A stretch of DNA of 64,000 nt from Thuidium tamariscinum (lineage: Eukaryota; Streptophyta; Bryopsida; Hypnales; Thuidiaceae). The DNA lies in assembly GCA_947034885.2 (NCBI GenBank), contig OX344754.2, positions 21,470,501 to 21,534,500 on the forward strand. The letters run 5' to 3'. The position numbers and the translations under genes were made by a program. The notes under the pieces are model-generated. The model made no database searches. It was given only the letters and a program-made list of their open reading frames with translations, and was not told the origin of the DNA. Of this stretch, positions 36,276 through 48,085 are shown piece by piece; within the stretch, counting starts at the first letter, position 1; each line of letters opens with the position of its first letter.

Positions 36276-36859
36276 GTAGATATACAACAACCATTGATGG
36301 TATTTATGATATAAACATCTGTAATTAAGGTATCTATAGTAGAGTTGCACTATAATTATAAAAAGTTTTTATACTACAAACACCTATACTATAGGTATGT
36401 AGTCTTTTAGGCTCACATAGCAGCAACCTTCAAATTAAACATCCTATTGTAGTCAAAATAAGGAGTTTGTTGTCATGCTGTTGCTTAAATTTCCAATTTT
36501 TTTCCTTTAAAGACAAGTGTGAGAAATATTTAGAACAACTGAAATTAGACTTTTTTGACAAAGTATGAATTTGTAATGAATTTTTGAAATGTTCAGTGCA
36601 TTATGGCCCAAAAGAATCTATAGACTACCTTATAATTAACAAAATTTAAATCCATAATGCTCATCTTATTACCTAAAGGAGTTACAATGAATTCTAATAT
36701 GCAAGGTCTTAAAAGTCATTTCTTACAATGAGTTCACACTCAAAAGTTGAAAGTTCCTAATGAAGTCACTAATCACTCCATTATTATTATGTGAGACATT
36801 CATTATGGCCCAAATCTCAGATATTGAAAAATCTTGTAATAGGGTCATTTCTTAGGTGT

Positions 36860-37012
36860 CACTAGAAGAAAAGAAAGTTGCAGTGAACAGAAAATGTGGG
36901 CCAAATTTTGTTGATGGCACGTTTGTAAATGCAGATTTTTTGTTTACAAACATGCTGTCAACAAAATCTGGCCCACATTTTTTGTTCACTACAACTTGTT
37001 TTTCTTCTAGTG
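36860..37012. mobile_element. CACTA-type hairpin MITE with TGT target duplication
   Basis: The 153-bp sequence is almost a full-length palindrome that begins CACTAGAAGAAAA and ends TTTTTCTTCTAGTG. TGT occurs directly before and after it, a 3-bp duplication as expected for CACTA elements. The 69-codon frame across it is a by-product. Confidence 0.85.
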
Positions 37013-38009
37013 TGTTGATTGTGGGATCAGTAGGTTGTAGTAGGCTATTCTACTTTAGTAGTTGATCATTTGAGCAATTTTAGAGTAGATGGTGACTTGT
37101 ATAGTATGAAGTGACGGAGATTTTTACATTTAGGAAGATAGGACATATGGAGATTGCAAAATTTTTGAAAATTTTATTCTCCAAATTAAAATTATTGTGA
37201 ATTTTGGGAGCTAAAAAGTGATTTTCAACTATACTCTATGTCTAGACTATTCCAATTTTGATCATTTGAAAATTTCTTTCCCTTTCCCTTTCTTTTATTT
37301 CCTTTCTAACTACTATGGGACATGTGATAAAACCTTACTAGTCTGAACTTTAGAACAACCCTCCAAAAAACATATTTCTATATCCAACCTTCATTGGAAA
37401 AATTACATCCTATTGGTTGGACATTGTTTGTGGTTGATAATTCCTGCTTCTACTTTATATGTATCTCTAGCTTTTCATCCACAACGAAATTGAGGGAAAT
37501 GCAAAAAACAATGTGATTTAGAATTGTATTCAACATGTATGTAGAGACACCAATTGCCAAGCACAACCAATATCCAAGATGCAAGGTGTGCTATTTCCAA
37601 CAGCTTTGAGTAGAATTCAGGCTTTGAGTAGAATTCAAGCTTTGCATGGCTTTTTTTGTCCTTTTTAGAGATGGAAACTTAAATTATAAGGTTTTGGCAC
37701 ATGTTCCAAAGTAGTCAGCAAAAAAATAGTAAGTAGTAAGTAGAAAGTAATTTTTGAATAATTTGAATTAGAAGACTGTAGAGATTGGCTATTAGTCAAG
37801 AATACTTTTTGGCTCCCAAAAATTTACAATAATTTCAATTTTGAAAATAAAACTCTCAAAATTTTGCAATTCCTACGTTTCCTATCTTCCTAGATGGAAA
37901 AAATTTCTACTACCTCATACTACTCACAATCGGCTTCAAAATTGCTTAAATGATTAGTTACTTGAGCCTCTACTTTATATGATTATAGTCATTGGTTGGA
38001 GACACCATA

Positions 38010-38232
38010 TAAAGTAGGTGAACCCAATACCAACCATTGATCTAATACCACTCAAATGTAAGACCCTAGTAAATTTTAGAATGAGAATCTATGACAAAAA
38101 TAGATGCCTTAACTTTATAATAGGTGAAGTTAAGGCATGTACTGCTGTCGTAGATTCTCATTTTAGAATCAATGATGGCTCTAGATTTGGGTGGTATTAT
38201 GTCAATGGTTGGTATTAGGTTTGCCTACTTTA
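38010..38232. mobile_element. Hairpin MITE with TAAAGTAGG ends
   Basis: TAAAGTAGGTGAACCCAATA at the left faces TTAGGTTTGCCTACTTTA at the right, and pairing continues inward through CCAACCATTGA/TCAATGGTTGG and GAGAATCTA/TAGATTCTC to a GCCTTAACTT/AAGTTAAGGC centre. Much of each roughly 100-bp arm pairs. Such transcripts can give small RNAs, but transcription is not shown here. Confidence 0.8.
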
Positions 38233-39550
38233 CTCTTGAACTTCAAAATCTTCTTTGGAATTTAGCAATACTTCAAACCTTGTTTTTTGGCATTGGAATT
38301 TTATTGTGTCCATTTGCCAATATGCTAAAAATACATACACCTATCAAATTCATCTAAAAGACTGCTAATTTTCTTAATGTGTCTAAACTAGATGCTTGTA
38401 TTGAAAAAATCTAGTTTAAGATCCTTCAATCCATAGCAAAATTTCAATGCACAAATTCTAGGAACATCCAAAATTGACCTAGGCTCGTGTGCTTGGAGGT
38501 GCTCTAAAGATAGTGTACTAATTTTGTATCATTTGAATTTTCAAAGGATCATGTATTTGAATATCTCTCTAACTAGAACTATTAGGTGGCTATAGACAAA
38601 ATCACACCCTACCTATTAAAAACTCCCATCATCACTTTGTGTAACATACATTTCAAAAATCAATATGTACCTACATTAATGAAATGACTCTCAAACTATT
38701 TACCAAAAAACACTTTGACCATTCATAGCTTTTGCATATAGGTCCAAATGTTGTGATCTTTGGTGCATTAAAGCCTCCTTCTAGTTGATGAAAAGTTTGA
38801 ATGGTCTAAGAATAATAATTAGGCACATTAGCAAACAATGATGGTTGGGAGTCCCGACCTAATTATAAGGTATTGGTAGATAAGAAAGCAAAATTTGTTA
38901 TTTTTGTTGACTTAGAGAGAAGATTGAGTAATTAAGGCCCATACACAAATGGAATTAGCTATCTAAGGGAGAAACACCAAATATGGCACCTACACCTTGC
39001 AATAGATCCTAGACTCATCCAAAATTGTCCCTAGACTATAGTGAATGTGTTTGCCAAATGTTTGATTGTAACTCGTTGATGGAATAAAAGGACACATTCC
39101 AAAATTTGGATGGCTTGCTAATGATTTTAGGAGCATTCAGATTTGGGGCATCTATTGAACAATTTCAGTGGTCTAGGGAGCTAATACTTAAAAAAATTAT
39201 AGAAATTACATACGACATCTGAAAAATCTATTTTTTTTTTAAATTCATGATTTTCACTCGCTAATACTAAAACAATATTATTTTTAGAAAAAACTGCCTC
39301 TAACTATGCTGAATTCCTTATTTGGACGGTTTTGGGTGCTTCCACCACAGAGAAGGGTTTACATTTTACATTTTACAACCTCCTCCAAAGGATCATTATC
39401 CCAAATTCCCAATCTGTAATAGGACCCAGTAGTCCAGTACTGTACAATTGGCTTAAATCATTGTATGCCCCTTGGCCAAGTAACGTACATGCAGAGCTCT
39501 CCGTCAGTCCGTCCTTACTCCATGCATTGGCAAGGCACGCAGCAAGTGAA
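38233..39550. other. AT-rich intergenic stretch, nothing recognised
   Basis: No gene or bounded element was supported. Confidence 0.5.
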
Positions 39551-40060
39551 ATGGAAGAAAATTAACCTTTTTTCCTTCATCTTTTCACTGCAGCTGTGAC
39601 TAGGAAAGGAAGAAATCACCTTTTTTTCCCATTATCTTTTCACTGCAGCTGTGACAAGGAATGGAAGAAAATCGATTTTTTTTTTCTTTATCTTTTCACA
39701 GCAGTTGTGACAATGAATGGAAGAAAATCGATTTTTTTCTCTTTATCTTCTTGCTGCAGTTGTGACAATGATTGAAAGAAAATCAGTTTTTTTTTCTTTA
39801 TCTTTTCACTGCAGTTGTGATAAGGAATGGAAGAAAATCAAATTTTCTTTTTCTTTATCTTTTCACCGCAGTTGTGACATGGAATGGAAGAAAATCAACC
39901 TTTTTTTTTCCTTTGTCTTTTCACTGCAGTTTTGACAAGTCCGAATGGAAGAAAATCAACCCTTTTTTTTCTTTATCTTTTCACTGCAGTTGTGGCAAGG
40001 AATGGAAGAAAATCAGTTCTTTTTCTTTATCTTTTCGCTGCAGTTGTGATAAGGAAATGC
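39551..40060. repeat. Tandem repeat of about 56 bp, nine or so units
   Basis: Each unit reads GGAATGGAAGAAAATC, a T-run, 'ctttatcttttcactgcag' and 'ttgtgaca'. Starts are seen at 39551, 39605, 39661, 39717 and 39771, a spacing of 54-56 bp. The Phe/Ser-rich plus-strand frames (72, 114 and 67 codons) come from reading the repeat and change frame between units. Confidence 0.85.
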
Positions 40061-40099
40061 ATGCCATGGATCAATGTCAATGTATGATAATATCATCAA

Positions 40100-42095
40100 T
40101 GTATGTAAGTGACTAAGTGGCTCACAGAAGTCTGGCGACTGTAGAAAAAGAAAAAAGTGAGAGCTTCGTCCAGGAACCTGGCGGGCGAGGTGTAGACCTG
40201 GGAGCCTCTTAGGCTCTTACTGGTGAACTCACTGCCATTCACATGTTTGCAATGATGGGTTTGATCATGTACCCTATCTGGGAATGTACGTGACAATGCT
40301 CCATGTGTCCCTGCCCCACTTGAATGTAGTGGCTAACCTTGCAAGAAATATTATGACTGGGGCATATATATGAACTTGGGTGGGTCCTGGGTGGGTTAGC
40401 ACGGAGAAATTAATGAGGGCTCCTGCAGTGTGTAGTGTTGCTATCTCAGTCTACACAGGTAGTGTCTCCACGTAACTTACCTCTCCGGGCTTCTGAAGAA
40501 CAAACCTCCCGATTAATTAGGCAATCTCCGCTGTGCATCGCAAACAACTTGAACTCTGTTGAAAAGATATTCCAAGTATCAAAACATTGCCAGGCCGTAC
40601 ATGTACATGTGATCCATGTGCCAGAGTAATGGCCATATTTTTACCTCCAAGGAGTTCTGTTGTTATTCAGGGGGGAGAGTTGGAAACGCTGCATTGATTC
40701 GCATGAGGAATTAGACTCTGCCTTCCCTGGACCCTGGCTACCCAACGTTTCAGTTAGGGTGAAGACGGGAAAAACTTCCGTCCGATCCATGTTTTGCAAA
40801 CTAAGATCGAAAAAGCCTCACTCAGGCACGATTCTCGAAAAGCAGAGTATTCTTTAGTTCGGATCACATAAATTCTTCTAGACTAAAAGATCTTTTACAG
40901 ACTGGGATCCGGCCGGCCGAAAGTTGCCGTCTGCCGGCCACACACACGCTGCCTTGTTGTTTACACTTCCACGTGAGCCACATCATGAGACGGACTCGAT
41001 CACAAAACCGTGCTAGTGGGTCCTTTTCTTGCACAACACACGCACTAGCTACGTACTCTCTTACCTTTCCATCACATCTGAAAACTGCGCAGAAGGGGAT
41101 ATATATTAATTAATTAATTGTGTGAGTTTTTTCTCCATCAGCTAGCCCCGGTGATCGATGATCGAGCGAGTGCTCTACATGGGTTTCGACTTTGCGTCCC
41201 GGCCGTCCTGTCAATGCCTTTCGCATTGCCAGGCTTCTTCTTCCACGCTAGCTAGATGGGACGTTCAAGTGACCAATCCGGTGCTAAGTATGAGAATTAG
41301 CTTTCGATGGCCGCCTTCATCAGCCAATTTAGTTTGGTCCACAAACTGAAATTACAGTGGTCCAGGGATCGAATCGAATGTTTGTGTTAGTACTTTCCCG
41401 CGCGCTAGTTAATTAGAGCTAGCCTGTGATGATCGTGGCTGGACAATCGATTCCTTTTGTGAACAGTTCGATCGATGTGGATTAATCGGATCGATCGATT
41501 CCAAATTCAATGCACTAGCTTACGCGGCTAGCTTCTAATCGATCGACGCGGTCGAGTTGGAATGGGATCGGGAATAAATGAGACGATTGGCCGGCCTTGG
41601 ATTCGATTCCTGCTACCAGCCTCGCCCACTGTAGAATGATTCATCCGAAGCTATATAGCATCTTTGGGATCTACTAAGCTAGTTCCAGTACGTGATCGGG
41701 AGGATCATGAAAATGTTTGTTTAATCACCACCTATCTATTACGACTTCGCTGCAGACCACACAATGATCCCATGCGTGCTTGACTCGGGTCCAAGTCGGT
41801 TGCCAAATCATTTCATTCCATCTTGTGTACGTGCCTGGTCTAGCTAAGCTAGCGAGCTTTCTGCGGGGCTTTCTGAAAGGTCAAAGACAGCGAGAGCCAA
41901 GAAGCTAGACAGTAAAATATATGTTATTTTCACCGTAAGTTGTGTATGCTGCTTGGGAATTGAAGCCCAAAGTCCCAAACTGATGAGACCGATGGATGCA
42001 CTGGAGTGCAGTGATATATAACGTTGTGCTACAGAATTGTACATAGGTCCGGAAAATAATTAATTGCTCTCCAGATTTGAACTCGTCCACAGTAC
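40100..42095. other. Less AT-rich island without recognisable gene
   Basis: Composition here resembles the gene-bearing regions, with many CTAGCTAG and GATCGATC words between about 41140 and 41560. Frames of 60-66 codons exist on both strands, but none carries a motif I know. Candidates are a non-coding RNA, a lost gene or a regulatory region; the sequence alone does not decide. Confidence 0.4.
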
Positions 42096-42103
42096 TTGAT
42101 TAA

Positions 42104-43055
42104 CCCCTAACCGTCCAAAAGTGTCCTCACACAGTCTAGCAGCCAACTTCAAAGTGCTGTAACTTTTGCATCTGATGTCAAAATTTAATAAAACTTGTTG
42201 TGAAAGTTGCGCATAGAAGTCTAGTTTCTATGGTAAAATTTTCAGATCAATCCAAGTCTTATTGAATTTTTGGCATCCAATCAAAACCTAAGTTTACCAA
42301 ACTGCATTCTAGGGCTGCAACTTCGGGGGCTTGTATCTTTTTCATTCAATGCTTGATTTCAATCAAATTTGTTGGGTTTTGTTTGCCTTGAAGTCTAGTT
42401 GTTGTGGTAAAATTTTCATGTCAATCCAAGTTGTTTTGAATGTTTGAGAGCAATTTGAAGTTCAAAATCCTATCATTTTTTGAGTGCAGTGAACTTTGGT
42501 GACTTATAACTTGTTTCTACATGGTTCATTTACAACAATTTTTGTTGAAAAAGTTGAATATATTACTCTACTTTTTGTGGTTCAAATTTCATATAAATCC
42601 AAGAATTAATGAGTGACTAAGAAGCAATTTAGTAAAGAGAGGTTCAACGATAGATGTGATTTTTTGCTACTTTTTTCACTGTTTTATAACACTTCAAAAC
42701 AATTTTGCAAACACAATGAGTCAATTTAATGATATTTTCGTTCACTAAAGTTTTTTTTTTCTTTTCGAATCATTTTGGAGTTTAAAGTTTAAATTCATTT
42801 GAGTAGTTTTTAGAAATCAAATTTCACCTCCAAATGTGTTTTTAAGAAAATTTCAGCATCTTTTTTGAAAACTTAAACATTATAATCTTTCAATCTATAC
42901 GATCAAATGACTCCAAATTTGATCTACAACATCTTTAACATGCACACTACAAGATTGTACGGTTCAGGTTTTTCATATATTACTCACATTTAGACTTATA
43001 ACACTTGAAAAGTAAAGTTATTTTTTGATATGGTTGGGGCTTGGGCAGTGAGGGA
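42104..43055. mobile_element. TTAA-flanked element, type D
   Basis: TTAA (42100-42103) precedes CCCCTAACCGTCCAAAAG, and GGGCAGTGAGGGA precedes TTAA (43056-43059). A second possible right end, CACTAAAGGG plus TTAA (43804-43807), lies downstream, so the element could extend to 43803 with the MITE at 43309 nested in it. Internal words such as 'tgtggtaaaattttca' near 42229 and 42405 are repeated. Confidence 0.55.
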
Positions 43056-43308
43056 TTAAACTGTTTATAGATACAAGTTAATTACTAGACCAGTATGCAC
43101 TAGTCTCTAGTGTTGCAAATAGCCTATGACACTGGTGCTAAATATGGTTTGCCACAATTGGATATAAATTTTACTAAATGCTTTGAAAATTGATCTTAAA
43201 TCTTTCAATTAATTTTTTCACACATGTAAGTAGTCATCTTTTACATTCATTATATATTTTTTGGTAATATTTCATGTGTAAAGGGTTGGCCAATTCAAGT
43301 TATATGGC

Positions 43309-43610
43309 GAATTTCATTAAAATGACAATATTCCTTATGCCATTTTTCAGATCACACGGTCTAAATTGAAAAATGACATCTAGGAAAAGTATAGATTTCA
43401 AACATCTAGGACACATGTAGATTTCTAAAATCTGTGATACATTTAGATTTCAGAGTGTACAATCTAAAACATCTTGGACAAGTAAAGATTTCAGACATCT
43501 ACAATACATATAGATTTCGAAAATCTATAACTATTTTAGATTTTAGACCACACAATCTAAGCTATCAAAAGTGTCAAACTAATGGAATACTGGCATTTTA
43601 ACGAAATTTC
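43309..43610. mobile_element. MITE with GAATTTCATTAAAATG ends, copy 2
   Basis: GAATTTCATTAAAATGACAA (43309) faces CATTTTAACGAAATTTC (to 43610), and the next inner words AATATTCC and GGAATACT also pair. The interior holds several copies of an 'acatctaggac...tagatttc' word in alternating form. The same ends define the copy at 32731-32940. Confidence 0.75.
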
Positions 43611-43839
43611 TCATTTATCAAGTTTGGACAAGGATAACTAATGCATTTTTGCACACATTTCCTTAAAATTGACTTTGTTAAGAGCGTACAAAGACACTCT
43701 AATTGAGTTGTTTTCTGGGTTTTTGAAATGAGATGTTCTATGAACTACAATAGACAAAAAGTCCAAAAATCAACCAAAAACTGGTCAACTGGTCACTAAA
43801 GGGTTAAACATCTGATGATTGATAGAATAGTTAGCTTAT

Positions 43840-44545
43840 AATAGGGGTAGTTACAGGGACTTCACGCTCCTGAGCTTCATAGGAGAATGGTGCGCTGGGG
43901 GACTTTGGTTGGCTTCTGCGACAGCCTATGTGAATGAATATTCTTATTTTTTCCTTGCTTCGTAGCCTTCGTTCTTTTGCTCTGGAGGTGAAGAATGGGA
44001 GCGAAGAACTCATTTGCGAGCGAAAGTTTCATCTCATGGCCTCAAGATTTCACTCCACCTCCGAGCCTTCCTCGATTTCACCATCGTCTCTTCCTCTGCG
44101 CCGCTTGCAATTGATTCTGCTGAATAAGCAAGTTACCGTCTTCTCAACCTTCACGAGGTTTCTTCTCAACCATTGCTAGGGATCGTCACAGCGACTTCAT
44201 TCTTCGGCCCTCTTGATTGGTTGCTGAAAACTTGGATTCTCCTGCGAAGTTCTGGTCCAAGGAGGCGCTGTGACTACCAGTAATAAGTAGCTTCCTCTGG
44301 ATTCCAATGGGAAGGTGCTCTTGGTTCAATGAATTTCTAATCTTGCAGTCAGATATTGAACGGGAAACTTTTCAATCTTTGGGTTCCGTAACAGAACTTG
44401 TTTAACTGAAGATGATCCCATTAGGGCTCCAAATCTGTACATCAAAGAGGGATCCTCAGACACTCTATAGCCTGAAATGCGGGCCTGAGGTGGAGGTGAA
44501 ATGCCATCACTCTGCATGCGCTGCTAATAGCAACTAAGGTAAGAG
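43840..44545. other. Short less AT-rich island, possible gene remnant
   Basis: Composition differs sharply from the flanks. Frames are short (81 codons on plus from 43934; 63 codons on minus, 44517-44326) and match no family I recognise. It may be a transcribed fragment captured by repeats, or the debris of a gene. Confidence 0.35.
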
Positions 44546-46150
44546 GCTCAAAAAGCGATAATTTAAGTGCTGATGTGCTTTTTTCATGTATTTTATGAGA
44601 TGGAAATATTTTTAGTTTTATTTTTCAGTTGAAGAGAAATAGATGAGAAATCTAACATGAGTCGTTTCATATTTTTTGAAGCATTATTGAATTAGTTATG
44701 AATTTTCAAACACAATCTGGTATAGTCCCTATTTGTGATCATAGGCCCTTGGAAACCCATCCACGCATAGTTTGAAAATAACCCAGGGCTTGTTCAAAAA
44801 CTACAATAGCACTGCAACATGTATAAAGCAATACAAATGGTTTCTAAAACTTTCCCTTCCTAAATTTGAAATGAATGCTTGTACTAATCATTATTTTAGA
44901 TTTTTCAATACTTGTAAGAAGGAAGTTGAACAACAAATTCTTACTTTGAATTAAATTAATAAATGCCTAGCTACTTAGTTAGAATTGAACCTAGTATGGC
45001 TCTTAAACCATCCATTGAAGAAGTAAACACAAATCTTCTTAAGGTCCATTGTAATCCACAGTTCATTTTCCCACAATTCAAGTGTCCAGATGGTTGAAAA
45101 TGCCGTTTAGTTTTAGAGCCCTCTCCTGTACATGTGAATGAATTTTTTTTTCTTAAAAAAAATTCAGAGATGAAATTTCATATTTTCTTGAAATTATGCT
45201 ACAAAAAAATTTAGATTGTTTTAGGTAGAAAATTCATGTACTAGAATTTTTTTGAAGAACCAATGAAGGAAAATTATATCAAATAGAAAATAATCACAAA
45301 ATTTAAACTGAAAATTTCACTTGTGTATACCAGCCTTTTTTTTTTTTAATTTTTAAGAAAGTGCCAAGATGGTGATTACTTCAAATTTGGTGAAGCATTG
45401 AATTTCTACATTCATCCGTGTTTTGGATAGTTAAAAAACACTTTTCCATCATATTCATATACTTTTCCATTGAAATTGGGTGACTTTGTCCATATTTTAA
45501 AGAGAACTGGAAATATCTGGTGAAAAAAGAATACTTTTATTTGGCGAAAAAAAGACATTTATTTTGAAATGGTGCAATTTGGCCCCATGGTGTATACTAC
45601 AGTGAAGAACATAATTATAGAGTAAATATAAGTTTTGTGTCATTCCACAATTAAGATTTAGTAGACATTAGTAATACACCCAAGGTTCAAATTGCAATAA
45701 AATATTCATTTGGGGGATTTCTTTTTCAAAATTCATATTGTACTAGATACTAAAATAGATGAACTTCATTTCATTAGTTGGGCTTAAACTCATAAATATC
45801 ATTCTTATTAGGAAATTTGAGATTTAGAACAAGGAGCAATAACTTCTTTCAATAAACTATAATAGTGTATGATTGTGATCTTTATTTTTTACTAATATAT
45901 CATGTTCCTATTAAAGACAAACATTGGCAAATTCAATTGCCAATTCTTCATAACCCACCATAAAAGGTCAAAAGAAAAATGTGGTTCATAAAAGAACACT
46001 CTAATTTCCATTCAACTCATTTGATTGCCATCCAAACCCTACAAATTGGAGTTCATTATGCTTCAAGGTTAAAAAGAAAATGGTGAGTATGTGCATATAA
46101 AATCAAATGGTGATATTTTATTGTAGATGGGGTAAATTAGCAAAGTATTA
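44546..46150. other. AT-rich intergenic stretch, nothing recognised
   Basis: No gene or bounded element was supported. Confidence 0.5.
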
Positions 46151-46159
46151 TATTATATA

Positions 46160-46545
46160 CTAGCTGTTACAGCCACTTCATGGTGCATAGTGTAACTATG
46201 CACCATGATTTCAAAAATGTTTTAAATTAAAAATTTTAATCCCCACCCGCTCTTATAATTTAGGAGGGTGGGATTGCAAACAATCAGTATGGAATAATTC
46301 CACATTGTTGTATGCATATCCCCAAGTATGCAGATACATATATGTGTATATAGTAGTATCATATCAATATTGGAATTGGTATCATATCTATATTTCATAT
46401 ATACATGTGACGGCTCTTGATTTTTTTAAGAAGGGGGGTGAGAATTTTTTTTGGAAATGAATCGGATGGCTCTTGATTTTCACAAGGGTGGTGTGGTGTG
46501 GAACGGGGAATTGACAGGCACTTCATGGTGCATAGGCATAGTATC
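46160..46545. repeat. Repeat block bounded by CACTTCATGGTGCATAG words
   Basis: The word CACTTCATGGTGCATAG occurs near 46175 and again near 46519 in direct orientation. The first is part of a 29-bp palindrome (46179-46207: 13-bp arms, 3-base loop). A 'ggctcttgatttt' word is repeated at about 46413 and 46466. The class is unknown. Confidence 0.5.
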
Positions 46546-46853
46546 ATACACCTATAATTGTTTTATAAGCTTATTAGTTTACTAATCTGAAGGCTATGGT
46601 AAAAAAACAAAACAATATGATTTGAAGAAATTCTATTCCTTAGAAGAATAGATTTATACTACGGCAAAGATTTATCAAATGGACAACTTCAAGCTTAGAT
46701 TAGAAAATGACATGGTTACCTATGTGCCAACATTTTTTGTAAAAAGAATTTTCTAGACGTCCGATTCTTTGGGTGGCCTCAACTTCTTAATAAAAAACTT
46801 TGCTTTTAGAGAACTTCAATTTCATTTATTGTCTTTTCATATTTCTCATTTAA

Positions 46854-47625
46854 TCCCTTAAATTATTTGTAAAATTTTTTAGAGTTTTTTGCCATGTAGA
46901 TTGCAAGAAAATTAGTACGTAAATGCTCAAAAGTCATTTTTTTACATTGCAAAAAAATAGGGAAGCTATACTTTAGAAGGTGACAATCATATGAAAAATA
47001 GTCCAAAATGGTTGTGCCTCTTTGGATTCATTGTTGAGGCCAAGTATGATACTTGTTTAAGAAATTCAAATTGCTTAGAATTGTACAACATATAGGAAAA
47101 AATAGTATATAAAAAAAAGTAGCAAATGATTTGAAATACAAAATTGTTAAGAATTTAATTGTGGAATTGAAAAATGCCAATCCAAATGGTTGGAATGTTG
47201 TAATAAAAAATTTACATCTTATAGGTTCATTTTTTCAAAAAATATTGAAAATTGAATAAAATAAAGGACTTCAAAATTTATTTTAGAGTAGAGAATCCAT
47301 AACTGCCCACAAACAGAAAAAATTCATAACTTTTGATTCATTGATCAAAATGGAATGATTCAAAGTTTTCCATGCATATATAATTTCAAATTTTTGTTTT
47401 TGGAAAAAGTAAATTTTTTCAATTTGCCTAAAACTACCTAGTTACAAAAAGAAATAACATATTAGGCCATAACTTTTTACTCAGATTTCCAAATGTCTTG
47501 ATTTTTAGTTCAGATGAAAGATATTCCTCATCTCCACCTTCTATTAAAATTTGAGACCAAAACATAAAAAACTCCAATTACACATATTTGCCCAAAATTG
47601 CTATGTTGCTATAGAAGCCTTGTAA
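46854..47625 (-). mobile_element. Type A TTAA element, reverse orientation, decayed
   Basis: TTAA (46850-46853) precedes TCCCTTAAAT. The interior contains 'gaattgtacaacatatagga', 'cataacttttgattcattg' and 'aaaattgctatgttgc' in the order expected for a reverse type A copy. The right end is diverged and its boundary is approximate. Confidence 0.5.
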
Positions 47626-47849
47626 TTGACTAACTTTTTTTAAATTTCATGTTAGGTACAACCACCTATAAATGATCACCTCACCATCTCTAACCTATAG
47701 ACCTCATATATTTCTAGTAAGGCTAGAACAAATTTCCAACCAAAGCTTAGAATGTGTTTTTCTTTTTCTTTTTCAAGGTTGGAACTAATAAGTTCATAAT
47801 ACATGGACAAACTACTGAACAAGAAAGTAGGAACTAATAAACATGAAAG

Positions 47850-48085
47850 GAGTTTTAAAATGATTGTAATTGAAAGAATCTAGACATTGGCTATGGGTTT
47901 GCATCACTTTTGGCCTTTCAAAATTCATAGTAATTTCAGTTCCTCCCATAAAATTACCTAATTTTTTGCAATCCTTGTCATTATTATCATTGCACCTCTA
48001 AAAATATTTTCTTTGCCTTGCACAACATCAAATCATGTCTAGAATATCTTAAATGATTGATTATGGGTGGTTCTACCTTAGCATT
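47850..48085. repeat. Dispersed repeat, copy 2 of 2 in window
   Basis: It is similar along its length to about 18400-18650. It overlaps the 3' part of a 97-codon minus-strand frame (48280-47987) that I do not recognise; the frame is not preserved in the other copy, so I do not call it a gene. Confidence 0.45.

Noticed and set aside
39717-40116. Phe/Ser-rich frames suggesting a repeat protein
   Set aside because: They arise from a tandem repeat of about 56 bp and occur in overlapping frames.
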